Shown here: one piece after another, positions 38,801-49,100 of the stretch
Position numbering within the stretch: position 1 is the first letter of the stretch
Layout of the letters: each line of letters begins with the position of its first letter
Program-made: the position numbers and the translations under genes
NCBI GenBank assembly: GCA_025331565.1
Contig: JAFREQ010000043.1
Span: 6,333,001-6,397,000, forward strand
Direction: 5' to 3'
DNA: 64,000 nucleotides
Origin: Holacanthus passer
Taxonomy: Eukaryota > Chordata > Actinopteri > Pomacanthidae
Notes under the pieces: model-generated
Told to the model about the DNA's origin: nothing
What the model saw: the letters and a program-made list of their open reading frames with translations, nothing else
The model's database searches: none

Positions 38801-41545
38801 TTCCACATGACCCCTCAGCAAAGCTTTGCCACTTCTGGAAGTTTTTCTGTGATTCACAGATGCAGATGATGTCCTCATGGCCTTCCATGTCTGTGAAAAA
38901 CTCATTAAAGGTGTGCAAGAGTGGTTTCTCAACTGGTGATGTGAGAAGAAAGATGACCTGGAAAGTCCCTTTTGGCAAGATTTGTTTACAGATCAAAGAC
39001 ACAGATTCCCGCAGGAAAGTCATTTTTGTCTTGATCCAAGTCATTTCATCACATGGAGTTTCATTTCCTTTGAAGTCAGTACGGCCATTACAAAAGATCC
39101 AGCTAGTTTGCTCAAACAGATACAGGTGGTTTGTGAATTCTTTGACGTTCATGTCACCAGTTATCCTGTAGCTCTGCAGGGAATGCATGTTTGCAGCGTG
39201 ATGCTGAATGTATCGGCTACAAAGACCTGATATCTTTGATTCTGGGTCAAAGTCAAACACACAGAACATGTTCATGTTAAGCAGCCAGTCAATGTTGGAA
39301 AGGTCATCAGGTTTGAATTTGTTTGTGATGAGTATGAACCATTTCTCCTTTTCAATGAATTTCTTCCCACTTGTCATTAGCATCTTGAGTTTCCTTCCAA
39401 GGTCCTGGCAGAGGTCTGGGGCACTGAGGAACTGATTTTTCTCTGCTTCTTCTCTTTGAGCATCCCGATCTTTGACTCGCTGGTAAAAATCACTTTGGTC
39501 TTTGTCGCTCACTGGCTCAGTTTTTGAACCCACCCTCCGCAGAATCAATTCTTTCTCAAATTCTACTTTGTTAGTCGACTCCTTGAAGTTTGGCAGACGA
39601 ACTGCATAGACCTTGTTCTTTACAATGCTTATTGAAGGCACAATGTCAACCTCTACTACATACTTTTTTTCTGTACTGTCCCAGTCCATAACCTCAATAA
39701 ACCTTGGTGGGCGCACACACTGGCGTATATGCTCCTTGTCAGAGGAGATACTCCTTTCGATGTAGTCCAAAGCATCAACATAAATGTCTTTCTCTTTTAC
39801 AGGGATACCAATTATCTCACCATGGACGTGTCCTGTGTCCTCCTTGCTGTCCATCACACCAAAGTGTATTGTGCCATTTGATCGGATATTCATACAGCCA
39901 GTTGCAAATTTAAGAACCTCTCTGGCGAACTTAACTTGGAGTCTTGTGCGATCCAATGTAGCAGCTATAGCAAAAGACTTGAACTCATGGCATGGAGATG
40001 TCAGATTAAAAGCACCTGACTCAGGGTGCAGGACTCTGTGCTTTACATAAATGAAATCAATCCCTTCTTCCTCAAATGGTCGTGGTCTGCAGTCTTCCCT
40101 TGAAGTCAACACACATTGGTCCTGAGCTTGTTTCTCCTTAGAAGCATCTTCATCTCTCTCAGAGGTCTGTGCCGGAGGACCTTCACTTGTTGTAGGAAGA
40201 CAGTGAACTGACTCCAGCTCAGTTTTTTTGTCACTGGTTGGCTTTTTCTTCTCTTGAGACTTTTGCTTGGAGTTGATGAGCTCATCTCTCTTTTGAATAA
40301 TCAAATGAGCCGGCCCTGATTTCATGCAAATCTTTGCTTTCAAAAAGTCCTCAGTCAGTGCAAGAAGGATTTGTCCATCTACTTCTTCCTCATAGAGCTT
40401 TTCTATGTACTGCTTTTTCACTCCAATAGATCTTAGCCAGGTGCTTACTTGAGATTCAGTCCAACTCTTGAGTGGCTGTTCAAGTTCTTCAGCTTTACAG
40501 TAGGAAAAGACAGAAAAAGGACAAAGTTTGATTATGAAACATGTCAGAGAAGCACTGTCATTCTCATCCACACTTCAGGCATATTTGGTTTGCAAATTTA
40601 GAGGTGTTTGATGATAGTGTGGTACATACTTTAAATTTGGACAATATTCAAAATTTTCCATTTTGTCAACAAATCCCATCAAATATATCCAAAAACTACA
40701 ACGTGTTCATCTGTATTTCAATACTTGAAATACCACTATTTCACAATACGCCTCAGCCTATTAATTTCTAATGTACCAAACCAAACTTAAAGTATTTAAA
40801 GAAGTAATTAACTTTGGGGCAGTCAAACAAGCTGTAAGCATAACAATGATATATTATCACCTTATAAAATTGACATGGTAACCATTCTAGCAAGAAAGTT
40901 GTGCTTCTGGCCACCATCAACTCCTGAGGAAAATATATGGCTCTTTAGCTGCTAAAATTTCCATGATCAGTAACTAGTCGCCAACTTTGTGTGTCTTGTT
41001 TTTTTGTGTTAGGTGCTGGGCAGGTAGTGTACAGTGGGTTTATCAGAGCTATACTATCTTTTTTTTCAGAAAGCAGCTGCCTGGCAGGAAATGAGGTTAA
41101 CAAAATTCAACCAAAACAGTAAAGTTGTGCTTTATATAATCAAAACAATGGGCTGAAAGATGCTAAAATGTGTGAGTGACCTCTTCCACATAACACAATC
41201 ATTTAACTCAGATATAAAGTGCCAAGTCATTTGTCTGTGTGTGTGTTATTGATACATGTATAACAACAGACAAACAAGAATGGTAACTTGATTAGTTTTG
41301 TTTGCTGTACTGTGCCTAGCATTTCTACATAACATTACCCATATTAAATCTCATATAATTCTCTATAATTCTAATTCATAAATCAGTGTTGGCAGAGCCA
41401 AACCTGTGGTGCACAAGGGGATATTTTAGGTATTAACGCTTAAAAGCGGAATAGAAATTAAAATAAGATAAATTTCACTGCATGCAGCTTTAAGTACTAC
41501 ATTTCATTGCAAGTACTGATAAAAACTGACTTGACACTCACCCAT
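35881..41545 (-). CDS. samd9l: SAMD9/SAMD9L-like protein, frame broken by a 1-nt deletion near the 3' end
   Basis: Exon 41604-41542 carries the start (ATG at 41545) and ends ATGG|GTGAGT. It splices to 40492 (CTGTAAAG|CTGAAG), giving Met-Ala-Glu-Glu-Leu-Glu-Gln; the long exon has no in-frame ATG before the SAM domain, which supports this start. The SAM domain covers about 8-72. An AlbA_2/Schlafen-like domain starts near 145, with the HEFKSF glutamate and HFGVMD aspartate where this family of tRNA-cleaving domains has catalytic acids. A SIR2-like region follows. A P-loop NTPase (HHPGSGGSTVARQ, near residue 700; Walker B-like SVLLLIEDPD) and TPR-like helices come next. The frame stops at 36575-36573 after 1307 codons. 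Similarity resumes at once in the -1 frame (from about 36582, NAVNLLETILSFYP) and runs 233 codons to 35881. The total of about 1540 residues is normal for the family. Members restrict virus translation and cell growth. I cannot tell inactivation from a sequencing error. The paralogue (SAMD9 or SAMD9L) cannot be assigned firmly. Confidence 0.85.
40493..41541 (-). other. Intron of the SAMD9-like gene that splits the second codon
   Basis: GTGAGT donor at 41541 and pyrimidine-rich acceptor (TTTTTCTGTCTTTTCCTACTGTAAAG) ending at 40493, 1049 bp. The first G of the Ala2 codon comes from the upstream exon. Nothing else was recognised inside. Confidence 0.8.
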
Positions 41546-41583
41546 GATTTTCTTTCTCCTTTTGTCACATCATCATTTGTTGT

Positions 41584-41604
41584 TTACTTATTATCACCTT
41601 CCAT
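41584..41604 (-). other. Upstream short ORF in the leader of the SAMD9-like mRNA
   Basis: The 63-nt exon begins, right after a TTTGCAG acceptor, with ATG GAA GGT GAT AAT AAG TAA, a six-codon ORF that ends 38 nt before the main ATG and is out of frame with it. If the proposed upstream exon (donor at 42300, ending ..GATG) is used, the short ORF gains one more Met. Such leaders often lower translation; that effect is inferred. Confidence 0.5.
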
Positions 41605-42295
41605 CTGCAAATGAAAACATTACACAGTTACATTCAGTTTACACTTTCCTACACTTTTTTTCTACCCTTTCATTTCTTCCATTTGTGCCACTTTAATAAA
41701 CTACTTCCACCCCATTCCAATCCATTTCCTGTGTATGGAGCCTGGAGGGGCTCCAACTCATTGTGCAATACAGGACGTGATGGACATCATGCAGAAGTTG
41801 ATTACAGTTGAAGTAAAATGGCTCACTGGCACATTCATTTCGCCAAACATGGCGGGGAAACCTTCAAACTTCCACTTTGGCGCAGTCACTGTACTGAGAC
41901 TCAGCCACGCCAAACTCCATGCAAAAAACCGATAATTTATCGTCCTCCTTATTTGCTCTTGTCATGCTGTCGCAGGTTCGTTTCCCGCTTAAACGATTTA
42001 TTCCTATCACGACTTAAAAATACATCCGCTGCGTTTTTCATGACTCTAAACACAGTGACAGTTTTTAAAGGTTTTAACAAACACTCCGGCTCAAATCCCC
42101 CTTCACAAATCAAAGGAATCAATAATCAATAGTCCGACTAAATCATCTGAACATCAACAGCATATGAACAGAAAACACATTATCAATCTTAAAAACCAGG
42201 GCGTGTCACACTAAAATCTTCACATGTAAACAAATGAACGACACAATCAGACTTCTGCAAACTTCACCCCACAGGAAACATAACATGGTGCACAC

Positions 42296-42445
42296 GTACC
42301 ATCAAACTCAGCCGGCCTCAGCTGCTCATTGCCCGGGGACAAACATCCACAGAGTCAGCGTTCAACCCAGCAACACTCCCGGTTCGGTGCTGTTCCCCGG
42401 ATAATGAAGGCCTGACCCGCCCCCTTCTTCCTCTGATTGGCTTGC
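42296..42445 (-). promoter_or_regulatory. Probable promoter and first exon of the SAMD9-like gene
   Basis: On the minus strand the order is CCAAT box (complement of ATTGG at 42436-42440), GC box (complement of CCCGCCCCC at 42416-42424), then about 100 nt of CpG-bearing sequence ending in a possible donor (TTTGATG|GTACGT at 42300). This is a coherent TATA-less promoter layout. No clear interferon-stimulated response element was seen by eye. The next exon begins at 41604. Confidence 0.5.
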
Positions 42446-45400
42446 TCATTACCGATACCTATACTGGATCGATACCGATACCAATATCAACATTTGAGCG
42501 ATTTGAGGAAAATGATAAGTGCTCTGCTTCTCTGAAATAGTGGCACATTTTAAATGACCAACATTGTCATTCTTGAGCTATAATTTCCGGATTATTTAAT
42601 AATAACATGATAATTAAATTACTTCATTGAAATAATTAAAAAATAGATTGATAAAAACATTGGGGAGGGAAAGAAAGGCTCAACTTTGTGAGCTTATAGT
42701 GCAAAACAAACTACAATCAATACACAGAAACAGCAGACACACATCTTATTAACACAGAAATCATGAAAGTATGAAGTATATTTGGTCTGTGTATCCCAGT
42801 ATCACCTTCACAAGACACCACACAGTCAACAGATGTAATGTTTAGAACATCATCAGCAACCTTTTAATGCTGCAGGCGAGAAATGCAGGATTATGCAAAA
42901 ATGGCACAAAGCGCTTGCTTTTTTTATGATGTGCAAATTAACCAAATGGTAATCATATTCTGTTTATAAGCCCTGCACTCAGAAAGGAGAAGCTACAAGA
43001 TGTCACTTCTGCATTTTAGCCTATGATTTTAGCTCATCTGTGGTTATTATGGGCTATTGTTGGAAAACACATCAGGTGAGCATGAGAGCATTTATGTAAC
43101 AGGGTGGGACAGCCACAGAGTTTTTGAGGTGAAGTAGAGGAAAAGAAAAGAGCAATTTGTTGTCTTGTCATTATACACATTTGATAACAGAACAACTTTG
43201 GTTGCATAGGTTGTATGTTGAGTTATGAAGGTGTCATGAATCGATGTTTGTTCCACAGATATTATGTGTAGAATAATGTCAGATATAAATGTATCCAATT
43301 CTCTCTATAACACAACAAAATGTGGAAAAGGTAAAGTGTATAATACACATCGTACTGTAAAGCATTCAAATTTAATTCCACAGAAAGCCAGAGGACACAG
43401 GCTGAGTGAATCTGATGGCTAAATATTGCACAATATGTAAATAAACCAGGGATTTATCTTTGTGCTAGAGGACAGAGAGATAATATGATCCACATGAGAA
43501 GGAAAAAAAAGGCAGTGATCACATGTTTCACCTGTTTCACGTGAGCAGTACAGCACTTTTTTATAACCATGTCACACTGGACAACTTTGTTGAGCCACAC
43601 ACCAGCATTAACAATGGCGTGACTGTTCACCAGAAACCAGCAGGTTCAGTCATTGGGCGTTTACAGTTTTATCAATACATAAGAAAATATTGTCTTATAA
43701 ACCTGTTCTGGATACCACATGAAGGGAGGGAGTCTTTGAGCCAAGTTATACTAACACGCTATGAAAATGACATCAATCTTCTCATCTGCAACACATTTCC
43801 CATGATGTTAGAGTCTTCCTTTCATTGTTACTGTCTGGATAAATTGCATTTTAGTTCATTCGTATTCATCGGTTTACATCCTGATATGCCAGTATGGGAT
43901 GGTGCAATGATTCACTCAGTGGCTCTGTAATGTGCTGGTCTTTCCAATCCCCATCTTGTTATGCAGCAATCAATCAACACGCAAAATCTTAGTATAAAAA
44001 AAAAAAATAGAATTTAATGTGCAAGTCATTAACTTCACTTTGACACCCTTGAAAAGTTATTATACATGAGAGTTCTGCAGCCTGACCTCTAAACTCATCT
44101 TTGACTACATAATCACATATAGAATAAAATTGCCGCCTGTATTCAGATGCCACCCTGAACACCCTTTGGAACAGTCCACTCTTACAGAGTCAGCACAATA
44201 GTCTTGATTGACAAAAGAGAAGCAGTCTAGCAGCATTAACTGGAATCAAGCACATGTAGCATAGTCAATTTTAAAGATCTGTACCCACACAGCACAGTTT
44301 TTTGTCGTTTTTTTTAAAAAGGCACATCGGCCACATAGGGCTGGGTACACAGATACCTCGACTTTGATACCGGTTTCTGAGCAATACTTTGTTTTATACC
44401 AATTTTCTATAATCCATTTTAACAGAAAGAAAATTACACATTGTGGTACAATTACTCAATCGAAAGGAGGAAGCTGTTCAAAGATCTGGGAACAGCTGGA
44501 GAAGCTGTGCACTTTAATCAACCTGGATAACTGGACTACAATAAAGAAACTGAGGGAATATCTACAGAATTGGGCTATATAAAAAATATAAATAACTATC
44601 AAAAGAAACATTAATAACAGACATACACCATTGTAGCATCTAGTCTGTCTAATCCAAAGAAGAAGAAGGGGGAATGACTGCATGGGCGGTGTTTGTACTG
44701 GACTATATTTGCCTCTTACTTTCTCTGTGCTAAAGAGCAGCCAACTCAGGTCTGACCACCATCCACCAGGTCAGCTTCAGGTGTGTTTCTCTCTGTGAGT
44801 AACACCGTGTTTACCATCAGGAACGCTCTCCGCTCCAAGCTTCCATCCTGGTGGACGATTTGGTGGACGGACTCACCATCGAGCTGATACAGATTAGCTG
44901 CACTGACGAACCAACAAGAGGCACAAAGTCCACTTAATTATCTGTGCAGATAAGCTGCTGGAAGGGGTAAAAAACAGTGAGTCTCTTGGCGTAACGTAGT
45001 GTTTTTCTGCATGCCCCTAAGACCTGTAATGTTAGACAGCCAATCAGCATGCTGCATGATTACTGGCTCACTGATGCTGATGAAATTTTTCTCCTTAGGC
45101 ATCGAAATTTAATACCGAATGACAGAACATTTTTTGATACTCGTTAGCATCAATGCAATTCAGTCTGTGCCATAAAAGTTATCGTAGTTCGGTACCCAGC
45201 CCTACGGCCACATTAAATGATTTATCATCGTTGATCCAAATTCTGAATCAGTCTATACAAAAATATACATACAGTATCTGTGCAGTGAACAGGCTCACTG
45301 AGAAATACAACATTGCACAATAAAACTACCCAAGTGTTCAACAACATCCAGACATGTTTCCCACATTAGAGGCCAGATATTTTTGGGACAAACACATTTT

Positions 45401-45716
45401 TTGGACATGCCGATATAAAATAAAAAAGTTATCTTTCCTCAGTCCAGCTACAAGATAATGTCCAACAACACTATGTTGGATATCTGACTTCCTCGAGGCA
45501 GAGACAGACCTGTGGACGGATCTGTTGGGGAACACTTTAACCCAGGTGAGCAGAAGGCACTTAACTCAGGGTGCAGCTGCTGCTCCTGGCAGTGGATCCC
45601 AGGCACTGCAGGCCTGGTCCTCACCAGCTCACGGTGCAGCAACTAAGTCCCACTTGGTGTCCACTCTCGAAGGCAATGCTCCCGTCTGTGCTGGGTCCAC
45701 CTGACTCTGGTCCAGT
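42446..45716. other. Intergenic region between the SAMD9-like gene and ern1
   Basis: Holds the hAT-like element at 44336-45204 and a short GATCGATACCGATACC motif near 42467-42482. It should also contain the ern1 3' UTR just below 45717; no confident polyadenylation signal was found. A 135-codon open frame at 43523-43930 has no recognisable similarity and no gene context. Confidence 0.55.
44336..45204. mobile_element. Complete non-autonomous hAT-superfamily element
   Basis: The left end TAGGGCTGGGTAC (44336-44348) and right end GTACCCAGCCCTA (45192-45204) are perfect 13-bp inverted repeats. The flanks are an exact 8-bp direct repeat, CGGCCACA, at 44328-44335 and 45205-45212. An 8-bp target-site duplication and TAGGG-type ends are hallmarks of hAT transposons. 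The 869-bp interior has no transposase frame, so it would need a transposase supplied elsewhere. The perfect duplication suggests a fairly recent insertion. It lies between the SAMD9-like gene and ern1. Confidence 0.85.
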
Positions 45717-46100
45717 TCACACCGGCTCATTGTCAAATGTTGAAGCGTCTGGCAGTGTGTCTCTCTCAGACTGACTGGATTCTTTTTGCCTGAGAAGATC
45801 TGTAGGCGATTCTGAGGCAAATGTGGGGTTCACTGTTTGACTGTGTAAGTCAGTCTGTGTGGACAGTGCTGGCTCTGCTGGCTGCACTGTGTGAACTGGC
45901 AAATGTGAGGACAGAGGCTCATCTGGTGATGTAGAGGGCACTGATTCAGGAGGTGCTGTGTGAGAGACCTGTGCAGGCTGTGAAGCATGAGAAGGTTCCT
46001 GGGGTTGTGAGGAGGGCGATGATGCTTGTGTTGGCAGCTGTTGAGCGCTTGGCTCATTTTGTCTTTGTGGTCCAAAATATGTGTACTGGGCCTGTGTTTT
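45717..46100 (-). other. ern1: Extended Pro/Ser/Gln-rich tail of Ern1 after the KEN domain
   Basis: In the last exon the RNase domain ends about ERPFLPYYS; the same frame then stays open for roughly 127 more codons rich in Pro, Ser, Gln and His, ending at TAG/TAA before 45717. Human IRE1-alpha has under 20 residues after the equivalent point. The tail looks disordered and has no domain I recognise. Confidence 0.75.
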
Positions 46101-49100
46101 TGAGTAATAAGGCAGGAATGGCCTCTCAGATGCACAGGTCCGCATGGCCAGGTAGGTGTGCATCAGCAGGTGGGGGAAGCGGGAGGTGAAGTAGGAGACA
46201 AAGTCATCAGGGATGGAGCCCAGCGTCTCCTGTACCTCTGCAGGCAACTCTCTGTAATGGTGTTTCTGTAGAAGGAAGGTCAAGCATTAAGTCTAACAGG
46301 AGAGACCAGTTTCTTTTAAACACAAAACATGAGGATACATTCCTACCTTGTTTCTCATTGCACGCAGCAGATCTCTGACTGACCCACCCTTATACGAGCG
46401 AAATTTCCGCAGATCTGGCAAAGCAAGAGAGAAAGACAAATCAACAAGAGTGAATCCCTCATCATTATCCAACAAGATACCACTAAACAGGAAATCCTGA
46501 AATGATGCAGCTATTTCTTTTGTTTTATCTTTTAACTGCAGTACGCAAATCTGGACTGATATCTGGAGCCAGAAACATAAACGATGTGTCTCCATTTCCC
46601 AAACATAAACCAGCATTTATAAAAGAGGAATGTGACTGTCACCTCACAGACTTCAGACCAGGCGTACACAGTGCCCTGGATATAGCAGCAGGTAATATGA
46701 TAAGTGGACATAGATGAGTGACGTAAACTTGGAGGAAAACATTGTTTGTTTAGGTTGTTTGCCAGTTTCACTGACCGTGTAGTTATTTTTGCAGGTTTTT
46801 TTCGCAGTGATATATTTGAGCCATCATCTCCCTGTCAATGCTTCTTTAATTCTATCCTGAATTGTGAAGCACTTGGACACATTTGATAAATTAGTGGTAG
46901 GGGTCGGCAGATTATCGACCTGTACAACAATTGGATCTGATATCCAGCATTTTTTGTGATTATCAGAATCTTTTTTTTGTTATCCAACTGTAGATAAAAC
47001 AGGTCAAGTTAAAAATGTGCTACTTTGGCTTTGCCTCTAAAATGTAGTCAAGTATTAAAGTATAAAGCAGGTGAAAATGAAAATATTCAAGTAAAGTGCA
47101 AGTACCCAAAAAAAGCACAGTCAAAAAAGTTTTATAAGGGTAGTTGTTGAAAAATGTGAGTATACTTGCTATGCCGTTATAATATGCCATGTTGTGTACC
47201 CACATAATAATCTCACATTTATCAGTCTGTACTTTCAATAGAAAAAATATGCCTAGTCAGTTCATGACTACACAGTCCAAAGAGCTACCGTTGATGTTGT
47301 GACAATTAATGACAATGTTGACAGGAAGCAGCAGGCTTACTTAACCACCCAGTGCAATACTTTGTGGTGACAGGATTCAGTATTCAGTGCAACCACGACT
47401 GGTGACTAAGTCAATTTGTGGAGTGCAACCTCAATTTGAAGCTACATAAGAAACAAGGAGCCTATTTTACAACCAGGGGCACCAGGAGCGTGTATCTCAC
47501 AGGTATACACTTTAGCCAGTCCCATACCTGTCTGCAGGGGCACTGTGATATGCTCTCTCCAGTCAGCCTTGACAACAGCCCTCCCTCCTCTCTCCAGCTG
47601 TCTCACGATTGGTCCGTCCAGCGGTTCCTTTTCTATTCTGTCGCTCACATCCTGCAAGCAGCCACAAAACAAACTTCAGAGAATTTCAACTAATATGCCA
47701 GGAAGCCTGCAGTCTTATTTTCATTCAGAACATTAGTATATGCAAACACAAACTCTTATTCAAGAAGTGAATTGGTCCCATTTGTACAAGTGAGGGTGTC
47801 AGCACAGTCCTGTGTCCTCTATTATAGAGAACATTAATGAAGTTCTGCAGGTTTATATGTGCCTGATGTATGAAAAGATCGTTTCCATACATCCTCCTAA
47901 ATTTGGAGTAAATATTGCAAAGCATCAGCTTGTTATACAGCCCAACACAGACAACTTGGCATTCATGCCCAAATCACAATCAGATAGTCTGCATGTGTAT
48001 GCATATATTTCCCTGCATTTATGAAGAAGTTTATTAATGAAAAATAGAACATACATGAGGATTTATACAAATTCAAAAAGACATTTGGGTGTGTGTGCAC
48101 AGATTAGTCTGCAAAAGCACAGTATCCTTGCCATCTGTACTGCAATAGGATGTGGTTTGACTAAGCACAGGTTTAAACCACATTGGGGGCAGCCTAGAAT
48201 GTGTGATCTTTACAATGAGCAAAGAAATTGTCAGGTAAGTTAAAAAAAAAAAAAAAAGCTGACCTGAAAGAACTGCAGCTCCTTCTCCAGGCTCCAGAAG
48301 AAAGGGTGTTTGAGGACACTCTCAGCTGAAGGCCTCCTGTGTGGCTCCATGCTCAACATCTGCTCTATTAGATCTCTGGCAACAATGTCCCCTGATAAAT
48401 GACACAAGCATTCTGGGTTTTTTTTTCACTTAACAAAAATGTACATTATGTTAAAAAATCATATATTTTCTCCATCAAATAACAATCCCCACAGCTGTCA
48501 AACAACCAATCACACAATCATCTACAGTATCCTCCCCACATATCCCCACTGATCAACCAACTACATTACTATTGTTGTATACCTCAGGAAATGAGAAAAC
48601 AAAAACAAAAGTTTAGTACTCACCGTGTTTGTCAGTTTGCAGATGGTCGAGGCTGTATGTGCCCAGTAGGATGTTTGCTTGCCTCTGCAGAGATCTGCCA
48701 AAAGGGTGGCTCCCCTGAGACACCACGTAGTAGAACACACAACCAGCAGAGAAGATATCGACAGCACAGGTCTGAAAGGGACAAGAGAAAGAAAGGATGG
48801 TGGTCACAGTGTGTCACATAATGAAACACAAATTTACCAACAACAATGTCTATACAATGTCTATACAGTCGTTTTGTCAACTGTAGCTTGTTTTTATAGT
48901 TTTATCAGACTTCTACATTATGTGGTTGTGTACCTTTTCAAAAAGCATAATTTTGTGTTTCTGCTGTAAATTCTAACAACCCACAATTTTAAAACCACCA
49001 TGGGAGAGCTGCTACTCTACTATTGACTCACCGGGTTGTCTTTGCAGTCCTCACTGAGAACCTCAGGGGCGATCCAGCCCTCGGTGCCCGGCACCCCAGA

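Noticed and set aside
40493..40571. Extension of the SAMD9-like long exon upstream to 40571 (Asp-Glu-Asn-Asp..)
   Set aside because: It starts with GTG, includes the polypyrimidine tract of the acceptor, and is unlike the family; the split-ATG model fits better.
43523..43930. 135-codon plus-strand frame between the SAMD9-like gene and ern1
   Set aside because: No similarity, no splice sites and AT-rich composition; frames of this size occur by chance.
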